DNA of 64,000 nt from Eubacterium sp. (GCA_024690665.1 JAILOU010000007.1:18595-82594), one strand, 5' to 3'; positions 1 to 9,845 are shown, counted from the first letter of the stretch. Made by a program: numbers and translations. The notes: generated by a model not told the origin, from the letters alone.

Positions 1-1226
1 ATCACATCATTTACCACTGTTTTGACATCTCTTCCCCCCATCTGCACACCAAATACAATGCGGTCAAAATCCTTTGCATAGCCTTGCGTCGTTGTTACCG
101 AATCATTCTCTCCAATCTTGGCGGTGACATAACCGGCTTCCTTAAAGTAACTGACATATGCTTTTTCGTCTCTTAAAAAATCCCATTTCATATCTTCCGA
201 CAGATACATGTGATGCGACGGTAATTTCCCGGTCCAGTAAGTTGCTACGCTTGGGAGGGTATATTCAGACCCCGCATAATAATTCGTAAACATGGCTCCA
301 TCACTAAAGTAACGCGCGGTGTTTGGCATCACCTGTTCTAGGCCATACTCTTCTAATACCGAAGCATTTAGCGAATCGACAAAGATATTAAGCACAAGTT
401 TTTTGCTCTTTGGCGGCTGTTTTAAAGGAATTGCCTTTCCCATAATCACAGGATGATAAAACACAATTTTCTCTCCCGGCTCAAGCATAATCCGCGAATA
501 CTTCTTATGTTGAAATAATTCGTAGGCTTCTTGTCCAAGAACCGCGACATTGTTTTCCTTGCGCTGATCCAAATCAGGATTCGCCACAGCCGGCAGGATA
601 CACGGCGCATCACTTTCATTTTTATATTCCTGACCCAACTGCAATCCGGCATAGATTTCGCTCCTTCTCGACCACAAATCCAGATTCTCTGTCGATCCAT
701 ACAAGGATACTCCCGCATCATCTGCAAATCCCAAATAATAGACATCTTTCAAAAACACCTGGAACATCTTGCCGATAAAATCCGTTTTATAGCGATACAT
801 ATTATCGGTGCTAAATTGAAGCTGCTGATTCACTTTTCCAATTACATTCTCCCGGCCGGACTCTTTTAATACCCCTTCCAGCCTCGCAATGATCTTTTGT
901 AACTCATTTTCATCCACCACAGTCTGCTGCTGAATCTCCTGCAATTGCTTGGTGAGCCTGTAGTACACATATGCATGTACAACATCTTCACAGCATTCAT
1001 AGCACGTCGCCAGATTATAATTATTTTCTATAAAAAAAGGATTCTTTCGATAAGCTTCCCTGGCGTACTCAGTTGCCTTTTGTGGATGATCTTGCAGCAG
1101 TTCCAGATTGACATAATACGAATAAAGATCCATATCCTTTGGATTTACCGTCTCGTACGCTTTAATCTGTTTCACTGCTTCTTCCAAATTTCCTTCTATA
1201 ATAAATTGTTCAATCTGCGCTTTCAT
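1..1226 (-). CDS. TPR-repeat protein with C-terminal alkaline phosphatase/sulfatase-superfamily domain (3' end truncated by window edge)
   Basis: Manual minus-strand translation from ATG at 1226: TPR-like N-terminus (EGNLEEAVKQIKAYETVNPKDMDLYSYYVNLELL...), then LVLNIFVDSLNASVLEEYGLEQVMPNTARYFSDGAMFTNYYAGSEYTLPSVATYWTGKLPSHH, an alkaline-phosphatase-superfamily core; open through position 1. Confidence 0.7.
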   Translation of the reverse strand, partial: MKAQIEQFIIEGNLEEAVKQIKAYETVNPKDMDLYSYYVNLELLQDHPQKATEYAREAYRKNPFFIENNYNLATCYECCEDVVHAYVYYRLTKQLQEIQQQTVVDENELQKIIARLEGVLKESGRENVIGKVNQQLQFSTDNMYRYKTDFIGKMFQVFLKDVYYLGFADDAGVSLYGSTENLDLWSRRSEIYAGLQLGQEYKNESDAPCILPAVANPDLDQRKENNVAVLGQEAYELFQHKKYSRIMLEPGEKIVFYHPVIMGKAIPLKQPPKSKKLVLNIFVDSLNASVLEEYGLEQVMPNTARYFSDGAMFTNYYAGSEYTLPSVATYWTGKLPSHHMYLSEDMKWDFLRDEKAYVSYFKEAGYVTAKIGENDSVTTTQGYAKDFDRIVFGVQMGGRDVKTVVNDV

Positions 1227-1401
1227 CGATTCTCCTTTTTCGTATTCTGCCTTACGTTTATGTTTATCGACTTGTCTTATCTTTTATTATACCTTTTTCC
1301 CACTTTTCACACTAGTTTTTCCTAATTTTCTTTCCTTCTTATCCGATAAATCTTGTATAATGAATTTAAATAGTATTTATATAAGAAACGGAGTGTGTAA
1401 G

Positions 1402-2271
1402 ATGTATCAAAAACCATATCTGATTGCAGAAGCAGGTTGTAATCACAAAGGTGACATGGAGATTGCCAGACAGCTTATTGAGACTGCTGCAAAAACTTGT
1501 CACGCCGATGCAATTAAATTTCAAAAAAGATGTCCAAAGGAATTATTAACCGAGGAACAATATAATGCACCGCACCCAAATCCTGCCAATTCCTACGGCG
1601 ATACTTATGGTGCGCATCGTGAATTTTTAGAGCTTACAAAAGAGCAGCACAGACAGCTGAAAACCTGGTGCGAAGAGTATGGCATCACGTATTCCACTTC
1701 TGTGTGGGATCTGACCTCGGCTAAGGAAATCGCGGACTTAAAGCCGGAATTTATCAAGATTCCGTCTGCCTGCAACACGCATTTTGAAATGCTTGGCTAC
1801 CTGTGCGACAACTACGAAGGCGAGATTCAGCTTTCCTTTGGTATGACAACACATGAAGAAGAAGAAAAGATTGTTTCGTTCTTTGAGGAAAAAGGACGCG
1901 CAAAAGATCTGGTTTTATTCAACTGTACTTCCGGTTATCCGGTTCCATATAAGGATGTATGCCTTCTTGAAATCAACCGCATGCGTGCTTCTTATGAAGA
2001 CCGCGTAAAAGCAATCGGTTTTTCCGGACACCACATCAATACGGCTGTTGACATTGCAGCTTACACACTTGGCGCTGATATCATCGAGCGCCACTATACA
2101 CTCGACCGCACCTGGAAAGGGACTGACCATGCAGCTTCCCTTGAGCCGGATGATATGAAACGCTTAAAGGAAGAACTCATGAGCGTGCACGAAGCCCTGA
2201 CCTATAAAAATCAGGAGATTCTGCCAATCGAACAGGTGCAGCGTGACAAATTAAAATATCGCAAACACTAG
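1402..2271 (+). CDS. NeuB-family nonulosonate (N-acetylneuraminate-like) synthase, TIM barrel only
   Basis: PYLIAEAGCNHKGDMEIARQLI, FIKIPSACNTHFEML, IGFSGHH, GADIIERHYTLDR; start at MYQKPY in place of the longer ORF start at 1360. Confidence 0.85.
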   Translation: MYQKPYLIAEAGCNHKGDMEIARQLIETAAKTCHADAIKFQKRCPKELLTEEQYNAPHPNPANSYGDTYGAHREFLELTKEQHRQLKTWCEEYGITYSTSVWDLTSAKEIADLKPEFIKIPSACNTHFEMLGYLCDNYEGEIQLSFGMTTHEEEEKIVSFFEEKGRAKDLVLFNCTSGYPVPYKDVCLLEINRMRASYEDRVKAIGFSGHHINTAVDIAAYTLGADIIERHYTLDRTWKGTDHAASLEPDDMKRLKEELMSVHEALTYKNQEILPIEQVQRDKLKYRKH

Positions 2272-2284
2272 GAAGGACACTCAC

Positions 2285-3448
2285 ATGACTGTAGCATTTA
2301 TTCCTGTCCGCGGGGGCAGTAAATCCATACCACTAAAAAATATCAAACCAATCCTTGGAAGGCCGCTTGTCTACTGGACCGTTAAGGCAGCCTGCGAATG
2401 CGATGCCATTGACAAGGTCTATATCGCAACAGACTCAGACAAGATCAAAGACACGGTAGAAAGTTTTGGATTCTCTAAGGCCGTTGTAATCGGACGCAGC
2501 GCCGAATCGGCTTCCGATACAGCTTCCACGGAATCTGCCATGCTTGAATTCGCCGAGCAATATGACTTTGACAACATCGTCTTAATCCAGGCAACGTCTC
2601 CGCTTCTTACCGCTGACGACTTAAACCGCGGCATGAAGCTCTTTGAAAGCGACGGATGTGACAGCGTCTTATCCGCCGTCTTACAAAAGCGCTTTTACTG
2701 GGAGACCGATGCGGATGGATTCGCCTCACCAACCAACTACGATGTCTATCACCGTCCGCGCCGCCAGGACTTTGACGGCTCTTATACGGAAAACGGTGCT
2801 TTTTATATTACCCGAAAGGAAGACTTGCTTCGCACGAAAAACCGGGTATCCGGTCACATGAAAATCTGCGAGATGAGCGAAGAATCCTTCTTTGAAATCG
2901 ATGAACCCTCTGACTGGGTCATTATCGAAGCGCTTATGCGTAAGAAAGGAATTACCGCTGCGCCATGCGATCTGTCCAAAATCAAACTGTTTTTGACAGA
3001 CTGCGACGGCTGCCTTACAGACGGCGGTATGTATCTGACAGAATATGGTGATGAAACCAAGCGCTTCCAGGCGCTTGACGGTAAGGGCATGGCCATCTTA
3101 AGAGATCACGGCATTAAAGTCGGCATTGTAACCGGCGAAACCCGCAATCTGCTTAAAGTACGGGCAAAAAAATTAAAACTGGACTATCTTAAGATGGGCG
3201 CAGACGACAAACTGCCAATTGTTCAAAAAATCGCAGACAAGCTTGGAATAGATTTATCAGAGGTTGCGTACGTCGGAGATGACCTTCCGGATATTCCGGT
3301 CATTCAGGCTGTCGGCTATGGCTGCTCTGTTCCAAATGGCCGCGAGGAAGTAAAAGCCGTGGCCGACTATGTCACACAGACAGCCGGCGGAAGCGGCGCC
3401 ATCCGTGAAGTTACCGATCAGATTGCAAAAGCAAAGGGGATTTTATGA
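2285..3448 (+). CDS. Acylneuraminate cytidylyltransferase fused to KdsC-like HAD phosphatase
   Basis: N-term VAFIPVRGGSKSIPLKNIKPILGRPLVYW (NeuA); C-term KLFLTDCDGCLTDGGMYL...VGDDLPDIPVI (KdsC-like HAD). Confidence 0.88.
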   Translation: MTVAFIPVRGGSKSIPLKNIKPILGRPLVYWTVKAACECDAIDKVYIATDSDKIKDTVESFGFSKAVVIGRSAESASDTASTESAMLEFAEQYDFDNIVLIQATSPLLTADDLNRGMKLFESDGCDSVLSAVLQKRFYWETDADGFASPTNYDVYHRPRRQDFDGSYTENGAFYITRKEDLLRTKNRVSGHMKICEMSEESFFEIDEPSDWVIIEALMRKKGITAAPCDLSKIKLFLTDCDGCLTDGGMYLTEYGDETKRFQALDGKGMAILRDHGIKVGIVTGETRNLLKVRAKKLKLDYLKMGADDKLPIVQKIADKLGIDLSEVAYVGDDLPDIPVIQAVGYGCSVPNGREEVKAVADYVTQTAGGSGAIREVTDQIAKAKGIL

Positions 3449-4617
3449 AAATAATTGTGCTGGATCGACCTGCATTTGGAAAACAAGATATCATAGAAGC
3501 ATTTCACGCGCTGGGGATTGAAACAACGCTCTATATTCATGACGACATTCAAGAAGCGGTAAGTGAAACACTTGAAGAAGACTTTGCAAACTTCGCATTT
3601 GGCGGAGAATATGACTTTGTCTTTTCTTTTAATTACTTTCCGTCTCTTTCAAGAGCTGCAAAAAAAGCTGGACTGAAATACGTCTCTTTTGTCTATGACA
3701 GTCCCCTTTTGGCACTGTTTTCCTGCACGATTATTGAGCCGCATAATTATGTCTTTATATTCGACAGTGCCATGTATCAGCGCCTTGCTGATATCGGCAT
3801 TCCAACGGTCTATTATCTGCCACTGTGCTCTAATCCGGATCGTAATCTGCATCTTACCATCTCTGATGCAGCAAGAAAGGCATTTACAAGTGATATCTCA
3901 TTTGTCGGTTCTTTATATAACGAGGAGCACAATCTGCTCGATCGCATCCGGGACATGGAGCCATTTACCAAGGGATATCTTGACAGCCTGATGGAGGCGC
4001 AGATGCAAGTTAGCGGTGTTAATTTTGTAGAGGACTGTCTTTCCAAAAACATCCTGGACGAGTTTCAAAAAAAGAGTCCGTATCTAACGCAGCCGGGCGG
4101 CACAGAGCCGGACTCTTATATCTATGCCAACTACTTTGTCAATCGCAAGATTACCTCGATTGAGCGCATCCGCCTGTTAAGTGCCATCAGTGAAAAGTAT
4201 CCGCTTAAGATCTTTTCAAAAGCCAACAGCAGCACGATTCCTAAGGCTGCTTTCCCCGGAACGGTGGACTACTATGAGCAGATGCCACTGGTCTTTCAGT
4301 GTTCGAAAATCAATCTAAACATCACACTTAGAAGTATCATAAACGGAATTCCGCTTCGTGCCTTTGACATTATGGGCAATGGCGGTTTTCTTCTGACAAA
4401 CTTCCAAAGTGATTTATTAAATTATTTTGTACCGAACGAAGATTTCGTTTACTTCGAAAGCAAGGATGACCTTCTAACCAAGGTCGACTACTACCTCACA
4501 CATGAGAAGGAACGTAAGGAAATCGCCGCAAATGGGCTTGCACGCGTCAAAGCGGACCACACCTATGTGCACCGCGCAAAACTAATTCTTGAAGTTGTAA
4601 TGGGAGAATCATCATGA
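3445..4617 (+). CDS. CgeB-like glycosyltransferase (DUF3880 / Glyco_trans_1_2 type)
   Basis: C-term GIPLRAFDIMGNGGFLLTNFQSDLLNYFVPNEDFVYFESKDDLLTKVDYYL typical of CgeB-like transferases; overlaps neighbours by 4 nt. Confidence 0.75.
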   Translation: MKIIVLDRPAFGKQDIIEAFHALGIETTLYIHDDIQEAVSETLEEDFANFAFGGEYDFVFSFNYFPSLSRAAKKAGLKYVSFVYDSPLLALFSCTIIEPHNYVFIFDSAMYQRLADIGIPTVYYLPLCSNPDRNLHLTISDAARKAFTSDISFVGSLYNEEHNLLDRIRDMEPFTKGYLDSLMEAQMQVSGVNFVEDCLSKNILDEFQKKSPYLTQPGGTEPDSYIYANYFVNRKITSIERIRLLSAISEKYPLKIFSKANSSTIPKAAFPGTVDYYEQMPLVFQCSKINLNITLRSIINGIPLRAFDIMGNGGFLLTNFQSDLLNYFVPNEDFVYFESKDDLLTKVDYYLTHEKERKEIAANGLARVKADHTYVHRAKLILEVVMGESS

Positions 4618-5786
4618 ATGTATTACTATACCGATATGGCAGTATCTGCGAACCTGATATGATGGAAACCTTTGAAAATCTTGGTTTTCATGTAGATACG
4701 ATCGATGTTGAAATAACCAAAAAGAGCATAACGCCAAACGAACAGCTTAAGTTGCTTCAGGAAGCGCTTGAAAAAAAGGAGTACAGCTTCGTTTTTACCA
4801 TCAATTTCTTCCCAACCTTGTCCGCTGTTCTTGAAATCTATAAGATTCCATACCTGTGCTGGATTGTAGACAGTCCGGTTTTGGAGCTTTATTCAGATAT
4901 GATTCAAAACTCTGTGAATCGCATCTTTTTATTTGATTATGCACTTTATGAGGAATTTTCTCCTTACAATCCACAGGGCATCTTCTATCTGCCTCTTGCA
5001 ACCAATATCAGGCGTTGGAAGGAAGCGATTCATAATGCCACCTTTAATGAACAGCAAAAATTCGCCTGCGATGTTTCCTTCGTCGGCTCTTTATATACAG
5101 AAAAAAATCCGTTCCAACGCTTTAACGGACCGGATTATCTAAAGGGATATTTTGAAGGTATGATTCGCGCGCAAGAGCGTGTCTACGGTGCTTTTTTTCT
5201 TCAAGATCTTCTGACGGATGAGTTAGTCTTACAGTTCAAAGAACACTTGCCGGGCTTTTATACATTTCCGGAAAAGACTCGCGCTGATGACCGCGCATGC
5301 GTAGCACAACTCTACCTTGCGACTGCCGTTGCCGCCTATGAGCGCATTGATTTATTTACTGCAATTGAAGAACATTATGGCATGACGCTTTACACAGGCT
5401 CTGATACCACTCCTTATAATTTTGAGAGTAAAGGCCTTGTAAAGACACTTACCGAGATGCCGCTTGTCTTCGCCGGCAGTAAAATCAACCTCAACATCAC
5501 CGCCAAGCCAATCCGGACCGGTCTGCCGCTTCGTATCTGGGACATCTTAGGTTGTCATGGATTCATGATCAGCAACTACCAGTCCGAAATTCCGGAATAC
5601 TTTGTAAATGGCGAAGATATCGTGATGTACGAATCGATTGAACATGCGATTGAACTGATTGGTTATTATCTCGACCACTCAAAAAAACGCAAAGAAATTG
5701 CAGACGCTGCCTATGACAAAGTCTGCAAATTCCATACTTATGAACTTCGAGTAACACAGATGCTCGAGATGGCATTTCAGTTATAG
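4614..5786 (+). CDS. CgeB-like glycosyltransferase, tandem paralogue
   Basis: Parallel to previous ORF: GLPLRIWDILGCHGFMISNYQSEIPEYFVNGEDIVMYESIEHAIELIGYYL. Confidence 0.75.
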   Translation: MNVLLYRYGSICEPDMMETFENLGFHVDTIDVEITKKSITPNEQLKLLQEALEKKEYSFVFTINFFPTLSAVLEIYKIPYLCWIVDSPVLELYSDMIQNSVNRIFLFDYALYEEFSPYNPQGIFYLPLATNIRRWKEAIHNATFNEQQKFACDVSFVGSLYTEKNPFQRFNGPDYLKGYFEGMIRAQERVYGAFFLQDLLTDELVLQFKEHLPGFYTFPEKTRADDRACVAQLYLATAVAAYERIDLFTAIEEHYGMTLYTGSDTTPYNFESKGLVKTLTEMPLVFAGSKINLNITAKPIRTGLPLRIWDILGCHGFMISNYQSEIPEYFVNGEDIVMYESIEHAIELIGYYLDHSKKRKEIADAAYDKVCKFHTYELRVTQMLEMAFQL

Positions 5787-7804
5787 ATTTTTTGAATCTG
5801 TTCTTCTAAGCGTTCAGCGCCTTTTTTATAACATTTAATTAAGGCCTGCGCTTCCCTTGCAATCTCTACAACGGTTAAATCATCTGTATAGATATTGTCA
5901 CCAAGCTGTCCTTCATCCTGTGCACTATACATCCGAACCATTTTCATTAATCGATACTCTTTTTCCATCTTATTCCATTTTTCAATTCTTTTCACAACTT
6001 CCTTGTACTGCGGAAGATTCTGTGCTCCGTTTTCTTCGAGATTAATCAGTTCTTCATAATCCTCGATTGCCCTATCTAAATCTTTTTGGAAGGCTTCAAT
6101 TTCATCCGGCATATGCTTAATCCCGGTAAGAACTTTTTCTCGTTCTTCTAAGGTAAACGCATTGTCTGTATCATCTACAATCGCCTTAAAGTCAACCTGT
6201 TTGTGACACAGCTGCGCGGCAGCTTCTTTCAGCGTCATTATCTCTGTTCCATGAATCTTCGCACCGCCTTCTGTTGCATTAATGACGCGAACATCTTCCT
6301 CATGCGCAAGCAGCACTTCCTTTTCAAACCACTGCCTGTACGAATCCATCTGCACATCCGTCTCAATGTCTTGTCCGTCATTTCCTTCCACAATACTTAT
6401 CATACGTGATTTCTTATGATCGATATTGTCCTGCTCGCTTTTTTCAAATCCGCTTACATGGCCTCTGCCTCCGGTAAAGGCAAGGTCTTGCCCCATCAAA
6501 ATAATAATTTTAAATCCACACTCCCGAATCAGAGAAAATGCATCTGTCGCGACCGAACCACCGGTTGGAAGATCTTTGTATGTTTTGTGCGTTTCTTTCA
6601 CCACGATATCATTGATAAAATCAAATCCAATTCCGCCCTGGAAGAAGATCTTCCCCGTTAATACATCAATAAATTCCGGTCTTGCATACGGCGTCAGCAT
6701 CATAGGATAATGATTCATTCTCTCATCTGCAAACACGGAAAATTCCTTTCTTGGGTCAGAGGAAATTCCGATATGAAACTCAATACCTTCTCGCACAAGT
6801 GCTTTTAACGCGGAATCAACCGCTACGATAAATGCCTTATCTTCTAACTCTTTAAGTTGCCGGATATTCTTATCCAGCGACGGGCCTGCCGATACTAAAA
6901 TCGCCGGTATATGCTCCACATCTTCTTGCCGCACCCGCTTTACAAGATCCAGATGATTATATTCATTTAACATCCGCGGCACATTGCGAAGCGAATTGGT
7001 CATAATCAAATCGCCGAAGGTAGCCATCGTAGTATCTTCCATATACATAAGACCCATATAATAGATGACAAGGTCAATCATTCTGCTGCATTCTGTCGGA
7101 TAAGTCGCATCGTAATTCGGCATAATACAAAACTCTACGAGTTCTTTTTGTTGATAGGTGAACATATAGCGAATCATACTAAGCGTTTTTTCCATGACCT
7201 TAGAAATGTCTAACACCTTTATCTGATGTTCTTCGCAAAAATCATATATTTCCTCCGTCTCATTATATAAGGTTACGTCTGTTTCATCCGCAAGCAAAAG
7301 AACAAGGGAAACGGTTGTATTATTTTGCTCTATCAGTTCTCTAAGTGCACGTCCATCCCCTAAGCCATAGATAAACAAAACCGAATAATCCTTCAGATTG
7401 GCATAGCGCTGTGCCAGCGTCTTGGCCGCATACTTCGGATATGCTGCAGATACACGAACTCTGCTTGTATCTTTATTTTCCAGATTATGCAGTGTATATT
7501 CTTGCTCTTCCATCTTGTTTTGCACTCCTATCAGTGTGCACACATCTGCTCTTAAGACATCTGCAAGCGAGAGTACGTCGGTTATCTGATAGCAGTAGAT
7601 TAATTTTTTCAGCACTGAAACCAGGTATTCCTGCTCGGACGCTTCTGTAATAATCTGTTTTTCTATCAGTTCATTAAACAGCGTCTGAAGGTTTTGAATC
7701 AGTCCCGGAATACTTTCATAGATTTCTTCTGTCTTATTTTGGTACAGGCAGGTGATAGTCTGTTGTACCTGTTGATTTAATTGTTCAATCCTGTTGTCTG
7801 CCAT
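5777..7804 (-). CDS. Motility accessory factor (Maf/DUF115, 6-hydroxymethylpterin pyrophosphokinase MptE-like)
   Basis: AILVSAGPSLDKNIRQLKELEDKAFIVAVDSALKALVREGIEFHIGISSDP and GGSVATDAFSLIRECGFKIIILMGQDLAFTGGRGH; adjacent to flagellin. Confidence 0.82.
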   Translation of the reverse strand: MADNRIEQLNQQVQQTITCLYQNKTEEIYESIPGLIQNLQTLFNELIEKQIITEASEQEYLVSVLKKLIYCYQITDVLSLADVLRADVCTLIGVQNKMEEQEYTLHNLENKDTSRVRVSAAYPKYAAKTLAQRYANLKDYSVLFIYGLGDGRALRELIEQNNTTVSLVLLLADETDVTLYNETEEIYDFCEEHQIKVLDISKVMEKTLSMIRYMFTYQQKELVEFCIMPNYDATYPTECSRMIDLVIYYMGLMYMEDTTMATFGDLIMTNSLRNVPRMLNEYNHLDLVKRVRQEDVEHIPAILVSAGPSLDKNIRQLKELEDKAFIVAVDSALKALVREGIEFHIGISSDPRKEFSVFADERMNHYPMMLTPYARPEFIDVLTGKIFFQGGIGFDFINDIVVKETHKTYKDLPTGGSVATDAFSLIRECGFKIIILMGQDLAFTGGRGHVSGFEKSEQDNIDHKKSRMISIVEGNDGQDIETDVQMDSYRQWFEKEVLLAHEEDVRVINATEGGAKIHGTEIMTLKEAAAQLCHKQVDFKAIVDDTDNAFTLEEREKVLTGIKHMPDEIEAFQKDLDRAIEDYEELINLEENGAQNLPQYKEVVKRIEKWNKMEKEYRLMKMVRMYSAQDEGQLGDNIYTDDLTVVEIAREAQALIKCYKKGAERLEEQIQKIYN

Positions 7805-7831
7805 ATATGAAATCCCCCATATATCAAAACA

Positions 7832-7859
7832 AGCACCCCGGCTATATAGCCGGCGTGCT
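7832..7859 (-). terminator. Hairpin terminator downstream of flagellin 1
   Basis: AGCACgCCGGCTATATAGCCGGgGTGCT near-perfect palindrome followed by TGTTTTG on the minus strand. Confidence 0.7.
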
Positions 7860-7882
7860 GTTTATTCATTTTAGTTTTTCGA

Positions 7883-8701
7883 TTACTGAAGCAGTGATAA
7901 TACTCCCTGTGTAGACTGATTAGCCTGTGCCAGCATAGACTGTCCTGCCTGCTGCAGAATATTGTTCTTGCTGTAAGTAACCATTTCAGCTGCCATATCT
8001 GTATCACGGATACGAGACTCTGCTGCTGATGTATTTTCAGATGTTGTATCAAGGTTCGCAATTGTGTGTTCGAGACGGTTCTGGATTGCACCAAGTTTTG
8101 ATCTTTGTGTTGAAACGATGGAAATTGCCTTCTGTACATTACACATTGTTGCACCGGCTGTATCAAAGCTTGAAACTGCAATATTAGCTTCATCTACGCC
8201 AAGACTTGTTGCTGACATGCTTGTGATATTAATGGTAATCGCCTGTCCACAAACTGATCCAACCTGAAGGTTCTTATTAACAAAAGTTCCGTCAAGAAGA
8301 TTCATTGTGTTGAACTGTGTTGTAGAAGAAATTCTAGAAAGCTCTGTAGAAAGCTGTTTCATTTCTTCTGAGATTGCAGTTCTGTCAGATGTGGTATTTG
8401 TATCGTTTGCTGCCTGTGTAGACAGTTCGTTCATACGCTGCAGAATTGCGTGCGCTTCGTTTAATGCACCTTCTGCTGTCTGTATTGCCGAGATACCATC
8501 TTCTGCGTTGGTAGATGCTTTATCAAGACCTCTGATCTGACTTCTCATCTTCTCAGAAATTGTTAAGCCGGCTGCGTCATCAGCTGCTCGGTTAATCTTA
8601 TAACCAGATGATAACTTCTCTGTTGACTTAGATAAATTATTTGTTGTGATACCTAACTGTCTGTTTGTGTTTGCCGCCTGCATATTGTGTTGTACTACCA
8701 T
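7883..8701 (-). CDS. Flagellin (copy 1)
   Basis: MVVQHNMQAANTNRQLGITTNNLSKSTEKLSSGYKINRAADDAAGLTISEKMRSQIRGL ... ESRIRDTDMAAEMVTYSKNNILQQAGQSMLAQANQSTQGVLSLLQ. Confidence 0.97.
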   Translation of the reverse strand: MVVQHNMQAANTNRQLGITTNNLSKSTEKLSSGYKINRAADDAAGLTISEKMRSQIRGLDKASTNAEDGISAIQTAEGALNEAHAILQRMNELSTQAANDTNTTSDRTAISEEMKQLSTELSRISSTTQFNTMNLLDGTFVNKNLQVGSVCGQAITINITSMSATSLGVDEANIAVSSFDTAGATMCNVQKAISIVSTQRSKLGAIQNRLEHTIANLDTTSENTSAAESRIRDTDMAAEMVTYSKNNILQQAGQSMLAQANQSTQGVLSLLQ

Positions 8702-8931
8702 AATAGTTTCCTCCTTGAATAACCTTTTTCCTAAATCTGATCCTCTATGCGGATTGTATGTTTTTTGTTCTTTTACTTCTTTTCGATCGAATTGCCGGAT
8801 GTTTAATTTCTCTTCTTCATCCTTGCACCTTATATTTCGGAGGAGACTTTTTAATCCTTAACAAAAAAAAGCGATTTTTTCACAAAAACCGCTCTTTTTT
8901 CGAATTTTATCTAATTTTAGACACCAAAAGC

Positions 8932-8952
8932 GGCGTGGCCGGTGGCCACGCC
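8932..8952 (-). terminator. Terminator hairpin of flagellin 2
   Basis: GGCGTGGCC-N3-GGCCACGCC perfect 9-bp stem, followed on the minus strand by GCTTTTGG. Confidence 0.75.
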
Positions 8953-8984
8953 TTTCTTTTGAACGTTCATGATAATACAGCGGA

Positions 8985-9803
8985 TTATCCGAGTAATGAT
9001 AACACTCCCTGTGTAGACTGGTTAGCCTGAGCCAGCATAGACTGTCCTGCCTGCTGCAGAATGTTGTTCTTGCTGTAGGTAACCATTTCAGCTGCCATAT
9101 CTGTATCACGGATACGAGACTCTGCTGCTGATGTGTTTTCAGAAGATGTATCGAGGTTTGCAATTGTGTGCTCGAGACGGTTCTGAATAGCACCGAGCTT
9201 AGATCTCTGCTGAGATACCTGAGAGATAGCTTTCTGTACGTTACACATTGTTGCACCAGCTGTTGCAAATGTAGAAACACCGATGTTGTCTTCATCTACA
9301 CCAAGGCTTGTTGCTGACATGCTAGTGATATCAATTGTAATTGCCTGTCCACAAAGTGATCCAACCTGAAGGCTCTTTCCTGTGAAGTTACCATCGAGAA
9401 GGTTCATTGTGTTGAACTGAGTTGTAGAAGAAATTCTAGAAAGCTCAGTAGAGAGCTGCTTCATTTCGTCTGAGATTGCAGTTCTGTCAGAAGTTGTGTT
9501 AGTATCGTTTGCTGCCTGTGTAGCCAGCTCATTCATACGCTGCAAGATAGCGTGCGATTCATTTAATGCACCTTCTGCTGTCTGAATTGCTGAGATACCA
9601 TCTTCTGCGTTAGTAGAAGCTTTGTCAAGACCTCTGATCTGACTTCTCATCTTCTCGGAAATAGTTAAGCCGGCTGCGTCATCGCCTGCACGGTTAATCT
9701 TATAACCTGAAGATAACTTCTCTGTAGACTTAGCTAAATTACCTGTTGTGATACCTAACTGTCTGTTTGTGTTTGCCGCTTGCATGTTGTGTTGTACTAC
9801 CAT
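8985..9803 (-). CDS. Flagellin (copy 2)
   Basis: 272 aa, same length as and nearly identical to copy 1. Confidence 0.97.
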   Translation of the reverse strand: MVVQHNMQAANTNRQLGITTGNLAKSTEKLSSGYKINRAGDDAAGLTISEKMRSQIRGLDKASTNAEDGISAIQTAEGALNESHAILQRMNELATQAANDTNTTSDRTAISDEMKQLSTELSRISSTTQFNTMNLLDGNFTGKSLQVGSLCGQAITIDITSMSATSLGVDEDNIGVSTFATAGATMCNVQKAISQVSQQRSKLGAIQNRLEHTIANLDTSSENTSAAESRIRDTDMAAEMVTYSKNNILQQAGQSMLAQANQSTQGVLSLLG

Positions 9804-9831
9804 AATATATTCCTCCTTGAATTTTGTTAAG

Positions 9832-9845
9832 CCGCATCCTTGCGG
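9832..9845 (-). promoter_or_regulatory. Candidate CsrA-binding hairpin in flagellin 2 leader
   Basis: Minus strand CCGC-AAGGAT-GCGG: ARGGAU displayed in a hairpin loop; second GGA site overlaps the SD (CAAGGAGGAA). Confidence 0.6.

Noticed and set aside
5569-5775. Convergent overlap of GT2 and Maf ORFs as a possible frameshift
   Set aside because: Genes are convergent with a 10-bp overlap at their stops; both ORFs are intact.
8858-9295. Minus-strand ORFs 8858-9295 and 7777-8193 in near-identical form
   Set aside because: Alternative frame of the two flagellin genes; similarity reflects flagellin duplication.
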